NCBI RefSeq assembly: GCF_002007205.1
Contig: NZ_LAZS01000012.1
Coordinates: forward strand, 992,001-1,056,000
Origin: Ensifer adhaerens
GTDB taxonomy: Bacteria; Pseudomonadota; Alphaproteobacteria; Rhizobiales; Rhizobiaceae
Direction of reading: 5' to 3'
Length of the DNA: 64,000 bases
A program made the translations under genes and the position numbers. The notes under the pieces are model-generated. The model saw only the letters and a list, made by a program, of their open reading frames with translations. It ran no database searches and was not told the DNA's origin. Numbering within the stretch: position 1 is the first letter of the stretch; every line of letters begins with the position of its first letter. Shown here piece by piece: positions 18,329-27,453 of the stretch.

Positions 18329-19999
18329 TTAGCGTTCCGCCGACTCAGTGCCTTCCCCTATGAGGCTGCGCGCAATCGCCTCCCTGATCGAGCGAATCGA
18401 TATTCCTTCATTCGCGGCGTATGTCCCCTGCTTGCCGTTCAACTTTGGCATGAAGTCCGCCCCCGCATGGTGGAGACCGATAACGTCCCAATCAGCCGAG
18501 AATACCGGACTGCCGGAACTTCCCGGTTCGGTAGGAGCGCGGTAATGCAAGAGAACCCGCCCGGCAATCGTCGGCTTGCCGCTAGTCGGACCTTCGTGGT
18601 CCAGCAGTTGATTGTCTTGGAGAGAAAAGCTGAGCTCGCCTCCGAGTGGATGCCCGATCACGTAGACGCGCTGATCCTCCTCTGTGACCGGAAGCAATTC
18701 CGATACCGGACACGGCTCTAGACCGATCGGCGGTTCCACAAAACGCAGCAGACTGGCGTCCAGCAGTTCAGGTGGAGAGTTCCATACAATCTCACGCAAA
18801 CGATGTCGTCGTGCAGTCCGGTCTACGTCGGCTGTTGCTTCGAAGGCCACGGATGCCTTGTCGCTTCGGAGCACTCCCCTCTGTTCCGCGGTGTCGCTCA
18901 CCACGTGAGCATTGGTGAGCAGAAAGAGTTCGTCGCCGAAGGGTTCATAGAGATCGCGACCGCGGACCAGAAATCCGGTCCCGACGCCTCGCCCATCCGG
19001 CTGACGGATCAGCGCAACCGAACGTGCCCGGTTCATCGCCGTTCGCATCCACCAATATGTCTGAACTCCCGTATTTCCGAGAATCTTTTCGAAGCACACC
19101 ATATCCGCTTCGGCTGTGCGTTGGACCTGCTGCGGTGTGAGGCTGAGCGTGCCGGACCTGTTTCGGAGCAATGCCGCTCTGAGAACGGCGATCACAGCCC
19201 CCGCTTCGCCCTCATCCGCGCGAAGCCTCCATACCTCGGTGAACTGTCGCAGGGTCCCCGCGATCTTGAAGGCGTCGACGTCGGCCGCACTCAGATACTC
19301 CTTTAACCAGCGCTGCACACCGTCCAGATCACCGCCTGCGAGTGACAGTTCCGCGGCGGAAGCATAGTCCCACGCCTCTAGCGTGCCTGCCAACCAGTGC
19401 TGCTCGATCTCGCGACTTAAACCCTCGATAAGGTCGTCTTTACGCGGGAAACCTGCAATCCTAACGCCGTCGCGTTCAGCCCGAGCTAACAATGCGACCA
19501 GGTTCACCCCGTGCCAGATTTGCGTTGGGTCACGGTCAAATACCTGACGATAGGCAACAATTGCAGCCTCCAACGCATCCTCTGCCATTCCCAACTTGGA
19601 GCCGCAGGCGTCAATATAAATCTGCTTGTAGGCGCGTCCAAGCAGCCCCTGAGCTTCGTTCCACTCGCTCGCTCCAGGCGTCGCTCTCCTGACCAGTCCC
19701 TGAAGAATCGCGACTGCTGCGATTAGTTCGCCGCTCTCGATCATGGCTTGGCTGTAATGCCGATAGACAACGTCCCCTCGAGATCCGAGGCGCAATAGAT
19801 TGTCGGCCAACCGTTTGAGCGGGCCCATGTGTCGGTGCTTTCGAAGTCCATCCAGTACCTTTCGAGCGATCTCCGGTTCCGGAACCTCATTTCCGTCTCT
19901 CAGGCACTCGATCCAGGCGCTACATGCCGACTCAACCTGATTTTCCTCCAGGCTCGTGGCCGCCATGAGAACTTTCGTTGCCTCTGCCGAGCAGTTCAT
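18329..19999 (-). CDS. Trypsin-like serine protease with N-terminal TPR-like region
   Basis: The 556-residue protein has about 310 helical residues resembling TPR/TRAFs-binding-type repeats. A chymotrypsin-fold protease follows, with the triad TNAHVV (H365), LLDASLLRF (D414) and PGSSGSPVF (S495, GxSGxP). There is no signal peptide, so it probably acts in the cytoplasm, unlike DegP-type proteases. Similar repeat-protease proteins occur in bacterial conflict systems, where the protease is triggered by a sensor. It is the last gene of a three-gene operon, nine bases after the hydrolase stop. Confidence 0.88.
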   Translation of the reverse strand: MNCSAEATKVLMAATSLEENQVESACSAWIECLRDGNEVPEPEIARKVLDGLRKHRHMGPLKRLADNLLRLGSRGDVVYRHYSQAMIESGELIAAVAILQGLVRRATPGASEWNEAQGLLGRAYKQIYIDACGSKLGMAEDALEAAIVAYRQVFDRDPTQIWHGVNLVALLARAERDGVRIAGFPRKDDLIEGLSREIEQHWLAGTLEAWDYASAAELSLAGGDLDGVQRWLKEYLSAADVDAFKIAGTLRQFTEVWRLRADEGEAGAVIAVLRAALLRNRSGTLSLTPQQVQRTAEADMVCFEKILGNTGVQTYWWMRTAMNRARSVALIRQPDGRGVGTGFLVRGRDLYEPFGDELFLLTNAHVVSDTAEQRGVLRSDKASVAFEATADVDRTARRHRLREIVWNSPPELLDASLLRFVEPPIGLEPCPVSELLPVTEEDQRVYVIGHPLGGELSFSLQDNQLLDHEGPTSGKPTIAGRVLLHYRAPTEPGSSGSPVFSADWDVIGLHHAGADFMPKLNGKQGTYAANEGISIRSIREAIARSLIGEGTESAER

Positions 20000-20008
20000 T
20001 GGCGTTCC

Positions 20009-20944
20009 CTATAGTTTCAGCAGTCTCCGGAGCTCCGTCCTGAACAGTTGCCCCTCGAAATACTTCCTCAGGTTGTGACGCCACAGACCGTTATTAGGCT
20101 CATGGATGTCCCTGACCACCTCAAGCCCACCGCGACGGAAATCGTTCGCCAGCACCGGATCGAGTGCGGCGACAACATCAAGGCGATCATAGATATTCAC
20201 CCACTCGCCTCCGACCTTGTGGCTCGGGAACCCGTCTAACCGCGTCCATCCCGGTGTGAGCTTGTCCTGCACCTCGTCAATGCCGAGCGGACTCCCGAGT
20301 GTCACCAAGGCGTCAACGGCAGGACAGTCTGGTACCCGCATCAGACAGTCATAAGCGATCACGGTGCCCATGCTGTGGCTGACGACCACGTGGGGTCGCC
20401 CCTTTTCGGCGCCGGCCGCGACCTTCTCAACGAAGCGCCGCCGGATCTCGTTCTGAACCTGGTAGGTCGTGCCCGGACGGGGCGTCCAGGACACGTTGAA
20501 AAGATAATGGTGCACGTCGCGCAGAAAGGCTGCGAGGAAGCGTTGCTTAAGCGTCCAAGGGAGGGGAAAACGCTCCTCCATCCCCGCGTAACCAACCAAA
20601 TCTTCTCGCTCGTCCAACGCCGGATCCTGCAGAAGCAGGCGTCCTGCCAGTCTGGCCAACCACTCGGGGTCAGCCGCCTCATCGACCGTTATCGTTTGCC
20701 CGATGTGGTCGACGTCGCTCTTCAACGCCTCCAGCTCATCTGTACTTTCGTGAGCCGCAACATTTGGATCGGGTGCCGGATAGAGCACATCGGCCCAGTA
20801 GACCATCGAACTGCTCACGCCTTTTGCGCCGAGATCGATGCGGGTCCCCTGTGGACCACCTGCCAGGGCGCGTCGCCAAATCCCCAGGAGGGCGGCCTCC
20901 TCTGGCTTCTGACCGATGCCATGGATCATCGTGACATGTGCCAT
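20009..20944 (-). CDS. Alpha/beta hydrolase of unknown specificity
   Basis: The 311-residue protein opens with VTMIHGIGQ (oxyanion region) and has the nucleophile elbow VVVSHSMGTVIAYDCL. The later acidic residue and histidine are plausibly in DRLDVVAALDP and GLWRHN. No signal peptide or lid domain is obvious. It could be a lipase, esterase or peptidase. The neighbours (muramidase upstream by 32 bases, protease downstream by nine) make an effector role possible; phospholipase-like hydrolases are frequent effectors. Confidence 0.88.
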   Translation of the reverse strand: MAHVTMIHGIGQKPEEAALLGIWRRALAGGPQGTRIDLGAKGVSSSMVYWADVLYPAPDPNVAAHESTDELEALKSDVDHIGQTITVDEAADPEWLARLAGRLLLQDPALDEREDLVGYAGMEERFPLPWTLKQRFLAAFLRDVHHYLFNVSWTPRPGTTYQVQNEIRRRFVEKVAAGAEKGRPHVVVSHSMGTVIAYDCLMRVPDCPAVDALVTLGSPLGIDEVQDKLTPGWTRLDGFPSHKVGGEWVNIYDRLDVVAALDPVLANDFRRGGLEVVRDIHEPNNGLWRHNLRKYFEGQLFRTELRRLLKL

Positions 20945-20976
20945 GCGTCCCCCTCTCCTCCCTTCGGCCGCCTCCG

Positions 20977-21603
20977 CTAATCCCAGCGTTCCAATGGCGC
21001 GCCTTCCGGCAAATCAGGAATGCGAGCGATGTAGGGCATATCCCCGAAGTCTGGTTCCTGCGGAATGTTTTCGAAACCCGGTAGTCCGATCTCACGGCGA
21101 AGATCGTTCAACCGGTTCATCCAACCCCTTAGGAACTTAGATTGCCCTGGCGCCTGCGCAAATCTCCGGTATAGACCTTCCCGCATTTGAGTGTAATGAA
21201 GCAGCGTCGTACCGAGATCACAGGCATCGCAGGCGCGCTTTGTCGTGGGTCCGAACTGCCCATCAATACGCGTGCCGACAGCCTCTTGAAGAATCCGAAT
21301 CGCGCGGCCAGCTCCCATGTTCACCGCTGTATCGAACTGCGCCAAGTCGAGCTTACGCCTCAGCACATCACAGCCCGCGGGGGTCCAGTAGTTGCCATCG
21401 TAGATGGCCTGGACCTCCTCATCGTCGATCTGCTTGACGTCGCGCGAAGGCTGGCCAATTCGGCTCCGCCAAGAATTATAGACCTTCTGCGTGATCCCTT
21501 TATTCGTGCGACCGCCTCGGTCATCGGGATCGTCAACGAAGCCGCCCTCCCACTTCATAATAAAGCGCATCGAATCTGGCAGACTTTCCCTCGCCATGCA
21601 CAC
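20977..21603 (-). CDS. GH108-like peptidoglycan hydrolase with predicted peptidoglycan-binding domain
   Basis: The 208-residue product carries the glycoside hydrolase 108 (zliS) signature FIMKWEGGFVDDPDDRGGRT with the putative catalytic glutamate (E19), followed by TNKGIT. A PG-binding-3-like segment contains LAQFDTAVNMG, RAIRILQEAVG and DGQFGPTT. Length is typical of the family. There is no signal peptide, so export would need a holin, a secretion system or lysis. A GGAGG sequence precedes the ATG on the minus strand. It is the first gene of the hydrolase-protease operon; no phage structural genes lie nearby. Confidence 0.88.
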   Translation of the reverse strand: MCMARESLPDSMRFIMKWEGGFVDDPDDRGGRTNKGITQKVYNSWRSRIGQPSRDVKQIDDEEVQAIYDGNYWTPAGCDVLRRKLDLAQFDTAVNMGAGRAIRILQEAVGTRIDGQFGPTTKRACDACDLGTTLLHYTQMREGLYRRFAQAPGQSKFLRGWMNRLNDLRREIGLPGFENIPQEPDFGDMPYIARIPDLPEGAPLERWD

Positions 21604-22074
21604 CCTCCTCCCAAGTCCAAAGCCGGAACGCGCCGACGGGAATCAATTGGCAGCCGCCCCTGTTATTCTCACTGATCTCACCCTGCATCGGTCTCTCCCG
21701 CATTACCATGCGCTTCAGTTCCCTGTTCACTAAGGACGAGCCTCAGCCCGAGGAGTACCCCAAGCAGTGCTTTGGCCCCAGCACCGGCTTATCCGCTACA
21801 GTCGCATTCAAATTTCTGGGCCAGCTTTTGCGACCACACCGCGATCCCGCCGGCAAAGGTTGGTCTCGCAAAATGGCTGGGCTTACTTGCCGAAGTCACT
21901 GACTTCCTGAAATTCACAGGTCGAATAACCTACCGTAACACGGCATATCCAAGCTCGCCAATGATCGAGCAGCGGCTGAATGGCCGAACATCAATTTCTA
22001 TGCGGCAGATTGTCTGCCAAATGTCGCCGGGATCAAGACGAGGCTGTTAGTCCGGACTCGTCCGTCTCTCAGTT
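21604..22074. other. Intergenic region upstream of the muramidase operon
   Basis: The 471 bases separate the SLOG-like gene from the GH108 gene on the same strand. They contain only short frames with no recognisable domain. Space for an independent promoter exists, so the SLOG-like gene need not be in one transcript with the operon. Confidence 0.5.
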
Positions 22075-22632
22075 TTACTCTTCCGCCTCTAGTCCCGCCG
22101 GCGCAAATATGTCCAGCCTGCTCGCGATACCTACACGGTCCACGAGATCGGCGGTCCCGCCGGGCCCATCGCCGCGTTGGCCGTCCCATAGAGCGATCAA
22201 ATGAACTTTGCCATGCTCCTGAGCGCGCCTAAGGAGGTGAACGTTGCAGGCGCGGTATGCTTCGTCCGACCGAGGCAGGTTCATTGTTTCACGCCGCGCC
22301 TCGGACGTCGTGGTCCACAACTGCCAGAAGCGTTGCTCCCAATCGCTCCCCGGAAGCCCTGCCACCGAGGTCTGGACAAAAAGTTCTGGACAGTATGGTA
22401 GCACGATAGTCGTCGGTATTTTAACGGCTCTGCATTGTTCGTGAAACAGCACGTCCCCACCCCGGGCGCAGCTTGCAAACCCCATAACAGACCCTTTGTC
22501 TATGGTTGCGTACGGTGCAATTGCTGTGGCAATGCGTGCTCCAGCCGCCGCCTCGAGCTCAGAGGGAAAGCGCGCCTTCGGCCGACCTGGCTGGTCTATC
22601 ATGTGGCCGGTGAAAAGAATAGAAACCGCCAT
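22075..22632 (-). CDS. SLOG/LOG-like putative nucleotide-sensor protein
   Basis: The 185-residue protein starts SILFTGHMIDQPGR and contains GFASCARGGDVLFHEQC (residues 51-67), then TTIVLPY. This pattern of a strand, an acidic/arginine turn and the G.a.GGD..f.E loop resembles the SLOG superfamily (LOG, TRPM-like, DprA relatives), which binds nucleotides or NAD-derived ligands in bacterial conflict systems. Such modules are often fused to TRAFs-binding or TPR regions; here it stands alone. A ligand-binding sensor role is inferred, and enzymatic activity cannot be excluded. Confidence 0.65.
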   Translation of the reverse strand: MAVSILFTGHMIDQPGRPKARFPSELEAAAGARIATAIAPYATIDKGSVMGFASCARGGDVLFHEQCRAVKIPTTIVLPYCPELFVQTSVAGLPGSDWEQRFWQLWTTTSEARRETMNLPRSDEAYRACNVHLLRRAQEHGKVHLIALWDGQRGDGPGGTADLVDRVGIASRLDIFAPAGLEAEE

Positions 22633-22867
22633 CGCCGCTCCGCTGCCGGGTTCTCCACGAGAACAGAATAGCTCAAACGCCGCACTGTGTACGAAAGATA
22701 ATGAACTTCGTGCGCCGCCCCTAAGGATTCAGCCCACAATAGGGATTTCAAAGGCTCCTTCGCCTCACGTGAGAAATCCATCGTAATGTGTGGCAAGTAC
22801 TTCTTGACGGCGGCCCCGATTCGTTACCAAACAACAAAGCCAGTTGGCGCTCCGCGTGGCATTCTCC

Positions 22868-22880
22868 CACTAAATTAGTG
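22868..22880. promoter_or_regulatory. Perfect palindrome CACTAAATTAGTG in a divergent promoter
   Basis: A 13-base perfect inverted repeat (six-base arms around one A) lies in the 437-base divergent region between the SLOG-like gene and the beta-barrel gene, which otherwise shows no gene. The location suits a repressor site. The binding protein is unknown. Confidence 0.4.
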
Positions 22881-23069
22881 ACTGTTGTTTTTATGCATCC
22901 TTCGGGTGCAATCTAGAGAAGCAGGCGGATAATGTATTGTCTTCCTTCAAAATGATGTGATCATCAACCCTGGGATCTGCGGCCAGACGATTTCCGTAGA
23001 AACTCTCGGATGAAAGCATCGATGAAGGCGACTACTTTATCTGTCGCATCGATGCGTCGGAGGAACCGG

Positions 23070-24596
23070 ATGCAGCTAAACCGGACGTTTGCCATACTGT
23101 GTGCTTTCCTCTTGTTTTCGGACCGCGCGAATGCCCAGAGTACCAGTTTTGATACTTACAGCGATGCGCTGAGTTTTCTTTTGGGAGTTGGCGACGCCGA
23201 CTGTGGTTTCGCACCACCCGGGCCAGGCGGTATTACTAACCCGGATCTTACTATACTTGACCCAAATGACGGCGGAGTGCCCCCGAAAACGGGTTTGATC
23301 GGTCCAAACCTTTCGCGTCACTGCTCTCCCAACACGAATAATAGTAATCTGTCGGGAGGGTCGGCCGTTGGCGGCAGCTTCTCCTCACTGCAATCCACTC
23401 GAACTGTGTCACAGTTTGATGTCAGCCGTCGGCCCGCTGAACAATGCGACCCGTCTGAAGACCCAAATTGTGAGGAATCAGAAAGCGAACCGATCTCGAA
23501 CTACTTCTATCAGGGCGGTCTGTTTCCAACGACCCAAGTCTTTTCCAGCGTTCTTGGCGGCAGAGAGGGTGTACTCAACGCGAGCACACTTATTCCACTC
23601 GATGGATTTAGCATTTTTGGTGAGGTCCAGTATGACAACTATCGCCAATCTTCGACACGTTATGAGCCCTCGAGGAAGCTAGACATTTTCACCGGACAGT
23701 TCGGCGCAATATGGGACGTCTCAGATGACGCCTTGGTCGGCTTTAAAGGGGAATACTCGACTGGGAACGGTAAATCGCCGGCGACTAATAGCTTAATTAT
23801 TCCAAATCTCGGCCCCGGTAACGCTGATGCACTCGCCGGCGACTTTAATGAGGTTTGCGGCATATCGAGCGGTGGCAGGTTAGATCAGGATGAATTCAGC
23901 GGCTCCGTATTTTACCAAACGCGGTTTAGAGGCGCTGGATTCTTCAGCGCTGAGGTTGGCGCAAGCAAGACCAAACTTAAATATCAGCAGAGTCTCTGTG
24001 TCGCCAACATAGGTTCGCCTGACGGGATCAACCTCGAGTTCCAAGATGTAACTGCTGGCATTATTAGTGGAAGTCCCGAATCGTATGGATTGTTCGCGAA
24101 CCTTTGGACGGGTTACGACTGGGATCATAACGGAACCGCTTTCGGACCTCGTTTATCCTTGAACACCTCGTGGCAGACCGTCGATGGATATTCGGAATCA
24201 GAGCAAGCTGGCAGCTTGCATCCAATTACGGGCGCTGGTCTTCGGTACGATGACCAAGACCTTTCATCCGTTCAAACCCGAATCGGCTTTGCAGTGTCGA
24301 GGCCCGTCACGCTCAACAGCATGACGATCGTTCCGTTCGCGCAGTTGGACTACGTTCACGAATTCGCGAACGACCAACGCGCAATCCGGGCAACGTTCGT
24401 CGAGGATGGACGTCCCGATCCCTTCGACTTCACCTTCAAAACAAATTCTCCAGACCGCGACTTCTTTGAGTTGCGAGGCGGCGTGGTGGCCGAGATCTTC
24501 AATGGGGGGGTGGCGTACATCGATGGACGGGCGATCCTTGCGAATGATCTCGTAGATAATTACGGGGTCACAGGCGGATTGCGGGTATCTTTCTGA
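23070..24596 (+). CDS. Outer-membrane autotransporter-type beta-barrel protein
   Basis: The 508-residue protein has a Sec signal (MQLNRTFAILCAFLLFSDRA, cleaved after NAQ). A short N-terminal region of about 130 residues, low in complexity and rich in Gly, Asn and Ser, follows. The rest is alternating beta strands ending in the terminal phenylalanine (GGLRVSF) typical of BAM-assembled barrels. I chose 23070 because GGAGGA lies five bases upstream; the frame is open to 23010. The passenger is far too short for a classic adhesin. Low GC content sets it apart from the region 4-5 genes. It lies between the SLOG-like and TIR genes on the opposite strand. Confidence 0.8.
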   Translation: MQLNRTFAILCAFLLFSDRANAQSTSFDTYSDALSFLLGVGDADCGFAPPGPGGITNPDLTILDPNDGGVPPKTGLIGPNLSRHCSPNTNNSNLSGGSAVGGSFSSLQSTRTVSQFDVSRRPAEQCDPSEDPNCEESESEPISNYFYQGGLFPTTQVFSSVLGGREGVLNASTLIPLDGFSIFGEVQYDNYRQSSTRYEPSRKLDIFTGQFGAIWDVSDDALVGFKGEYSTGNGKSPATNSLIIPNLGPGNADALAGDFNEVCGISSGGRLDQDEFSGSVFYQTRFRGAGFFSAEVGASKTKLKYQQSLCVANIGSPDGINLEFQDVTAGIISGSPESYGLFANLWTGYDWDHNGTAFGPRLSLNTSWQTVDGYSESEQAGSLHPITGAGLRYDDQDLSSVQTRIGFAVSRPVTLNSMTIVPFAQLDYVHEFANDQRAIRATFVEDGRPDPFDFTFKTNSPDRDFFELRGGVVAEIFNGGVAYIDGRAILANDLVDNYGVTGGLRVSF

Positions 24597-24641
24597 AGAA
24601 GAACTGCATGCATTACCTCACCGGGGATACCCCTGTGGGGC

Positions 24642-26999
24642 TCACTGCGGGAGTTTCGCAAGTTCAATTTGCCTTCTAGACAGGTATTCTTCATCCTGTC
24701 GATATTGAACAATGTCGGGAAATCTTTCTCGCAAGCTACGTATAAGCCTAATCGCCATCAGGTTCTCCGCCTGAGCCTTACCTGTGTTTCCCTGTTGCTG
24801 ATAGAGCTTTGCCAGCATCGAGTGGACGTTGGCAACCTCGCGCAACCATATTGGCTGCACTTCATTGCTGCTTGTCAGCTCATCGAAGCGCAACAGCGCC
24901 TCTCGCAGTGAGCGTTCCGCCTTTTCGCTCTCGCGTCTTTCCAACGCAACTTCGCCAAATTGGAACAAGACCACAGCCAAATCGAGCTTGTGGAACGATC
25001 GGTCAGGATCCTCATTTAAGATCGCGCGACGATTGGCAATCGCTTTGGCATACCAACGCGCAGAGTCCGCCAATTTATTGGTATCTCCGCCGCGCTTGTA
25101 GGCCGCGAATGCCACTTGACCCCGTCTTTCCTCAAGCACGCTCCGATCTCTCAACCATTCTTTATTAGAGGAATCTTTGTTGAGAAGACCCTCGGAGATC
25201 TGGAAAGCATCCCGGACGAATTGATCTGCCTGGCGCAAGTTCTCCAAGGATACCGTGGTATCTGGACTATCTGCCAATCTGAGATGTGCGCTGGCCAGTC
25301 GCTCGAGTAAGAGTGAGCGGTCCCGCTGCCAATCGAGCCGCGACGGTTCGGACTTTGTAAGCTTGTCGGAAATGACCAAAGCCTGTTCATAGCGCTTTAG
25401 GGATCCGGCAACGTCTATTTCTACTGAAAGAACCATGTCGCCGAGCCGCGCCAACGTGACGAGGTGAGTTCGCTGGTATTCAGTGTTTTGAGGTTCGGCA
25501 GAAGCCAAAGCCTTTGCTGTCTCCGCAGCTTCCTGCTGTCGCGACAGCGCTTCTGAACGACGATCCATCTCGACAAGTGTCGTGGCCAGCGAGGAAAGGG
25601 CAGCCATCAGATCTCCGCGGTCCGACGGGGCGTGTCTCTTTTGCATGAGCGTTCTGGTTGTCTCCACGCATTTTTCGTACGCAACCGCCGAAGCTGCGAG
25701 CTTTCCCCATTGGTAATTATATGCTCCCAGCCGGCAATGTCCTTGGGCCAATTCACGAAGCCACGGCAAGCCACCCGTCTTGGATAGCCACGCCTCGGAC
25801 AAGATAACCCTCGATTGCGCCGACGCGATTGCGCCATTGTAGTTTCCTGCATAGGTTCCTTCCTTGCCTTCCGCATCGAGCAGTTTCAGTCGCAACATTG
25901 CAATCGCCGCTGGATCCGGTGCCGAAGCCAGACCGATCCATTCCAAAGCCGAGGAGGACCTTTGCTCCAACCGATCCAAGACTGTGGTCGTTTCCGCGAC
26001 TAGAGGCGCGACCTTCTGTTGCGATTGCTCATCGCCAACAAGATTGAACAGCTCGGCAAATTCCAGATTAAGGCGCGCGCGTTGAAACACGAGCATCGGC
26101 GCAGTGTCATCGTCCGAGATAAGCTTGCCGAAATCTACCTCCGCGGACCTCAGCAGCTCCTGGATTACGTCTGACGGTACGCCGTATCGATCTTTATATC
26201 GGACCGTGGCCCCTATCTGCCTAGCTGCACTTTCGACAGCGTTCTGAAGGCGTCGCTCTGCCGCCCGGCTTTGTTCCAAGGCTATCCATGCCCCTATAAC
26301 CGCGACAACGGCAAGGACAAGCATCCCAGCGGCAACGGCTTGAGCTACGCGACGCTGACGTCGATCCACCTCGGCCTGTCTCTGCGTGAGTTCGGCAAGG
26401 GAAACACCAAGCAGAGTCGCAATAATTTTAAGCTTAGCCAGATTAAAGCCGTCGCCACCTCGTCCGTCCGCAGTCGCCTCCTGGATGTCGGCGGCCAAAG
26501 GCTCCGTCAACGAGTCATCACCGCTGCGTAGACCGACCAAGGCCTTTGGAAAAGCTCCCTGCGGCTCTCGGACGGGATCGTTAAGGGCAGGCACACCGCG
26601 CACGATCACCGCTATGATGTTGTCCGATCGGCCAAGCTCCCTGAAGAAGGAAATCTCCTTGTCCACCCACTGCGAGTTGGCGGCTGCGGGACTGCATAGC
26701 ACTATCAGATACTCGGAGTTCTCCAGTGCCTCCTTGATTGTTAGCCCCAGGTCTGCAGAGGCCTTTAGATCAGATCGATCTCGAAAGATCGGCCAGAGTC
26801 TCTCGTTCCGATAAATCCCGGACCCGCGGAGTGGCTTAGGTATCCTGTATGACTCCAATGACCTTTGAAGCTTCTCTGCTGCTGCGCGATCCGAGGAGGA
26901 GTAACTGATAAAGGCCCTGTATCTATACCCCGCGCCACCCTCCCCGACCGGGATTGCGTCTGCAGATTTCTTCCCTATCAAGGACAGCGCTGCACACAC
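24642..26999 (-). CDS. TIR-domain protein with transmembrane helix and TPR repeats
   Basis: The 785-residue protein starts at GTG (26999), supported by AGGGG six bases upstream. Residues 25-150 are a TIR domain: YRAFISYSSSD, a long loop with RLWPIFRD, SEYLIVLCSPAAANSQWVDKE with the catalytic-type glutamate at 115, and FFRELG. A transmembrane helix follows at about 219-241, then some 500 residues of helical TPR-like repeats. Bacterial TIR domains with this glutamate hydrolyse NAD or make cyclic ADP-ribose signals. The repeat region would be the sensor. It is probably anchored in the inner membrane with the TIR domain inside. A signalling rather than defence role is possible. Confidence 0.88.
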   Translation of the reverse strand: MCAALSLIGKKSADAIPVGEGGAGYRYRAFISYSSSDRAAAEKLQRSLESYRIPKPLRGSGIYRNERLWPIFRDRSDLKASADLGLTIKEALENSEYLIVLCSPAAANSQWVDKEISFFRELGRSDNIIAVIVRGVPALNDPVREPQGAFPKALVGLRSGDDSLTEPLAADIQEATADGRGGDGFNLAKLKIIATLLGVSLAELTQRQAEVDRRQRRVAQAVAAGMLVLAVVAVIGAWIALEQSRAAERRLQNAVESAARQIGATVRYKDRYGVPSDVIQELLRSAEVDFGKLISDDDTAPMLVFQRARLNLEFAELFNLVGDEQSQQKVAPLVAETTTVLDRLEQRSSSALEWIGLASAPDPAAIAMLRLKLLDAEGKEGTYAGNYNGAIASAQSRVILSEAWLSKTGGLPWLRELAQGHCRLGAYNYQWGKLAASAVAYEKCVETTRTLMQKRHAPSDRGDLMAALSSLATTLVEMDRRSEALSRQQEAAETAKALASAEPQNTEYQRTHLVTLARLGDMVLSVEIDVAGSLKRYEQALVISDKLTKSEPSRLDWQRDRSLLLERLASAHLRLADSPDTTVSLENLRQADQFVRDAFQISEGLLNKDSSNKEWLRDRSVLEERRGQVAFAAYKRGGDTNKLADSARWYAKAIANRRAILNEDPDRSFHKLDLAVVLFQFGEVALERRESEKAERSLREALLRFDELTSSNEVQPIWLREVANVHSMLAKLYQQQGNTGKAQAENLMAIRLIRSLRERFPDIVQYRQDEEYLSRRQIELAKLPQ

Positions 27000-27453
27000 G
27001 TTTAGCCCCTGTGCTCGTGCCGCAAGGTAAACCTCATTATACTAGCCTGCACTCCACCTAGGCGAGAGAAATTCTCAGGCTTCTCGACTGTGGCGGTGAT
27101 CGTCATAACGTGCCGGATTCGAGCGGGTGGATTCTACACAACCTACCCGGTCGTCAGCGGAATCTGCTTCCTCAAACCCGTGATTGATATAGGCGACCTG
27201 CCCGACGGCGACCGTTACCGCGTGCAAGGGGGAGCCCCTGTCCTGCTTACCGTGCAACGGCCTGCGGCCGATCAACGGCAACGTTACAATTAACAGTTAC
27301 GTACTTCCCCTCCGGCGCATAGACCCTAGGTAATTTTCCTCGACCGCAAGAACGGTTGTCAGAAAGCGCATCGACGATCTCGCAACATGCAGTCTCATCC
27401 GTGGCGCCCTCGTCGCCCCGCACTTTCATCCGAACAAAGCAGGAGAAGTGAGA
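27000..27453. other. Intergenic region upstream of the alkylsulfatase gene
   Basis: The 454 bases hold the divergent promoters of the TIR and sulfatase genes. Small frames near 27075-27293 are open on both strands but overlap each other and show no domain. An AT-rich stretch at about 27285-27300 may be promoter sequence. Confidence 0.45.

Noticed and set aside
22201-22444. Plus-strand frames across the SLOG-like gene
   Set aside because: They are antisense shadows of the supported minus-strand gene and lack domains.
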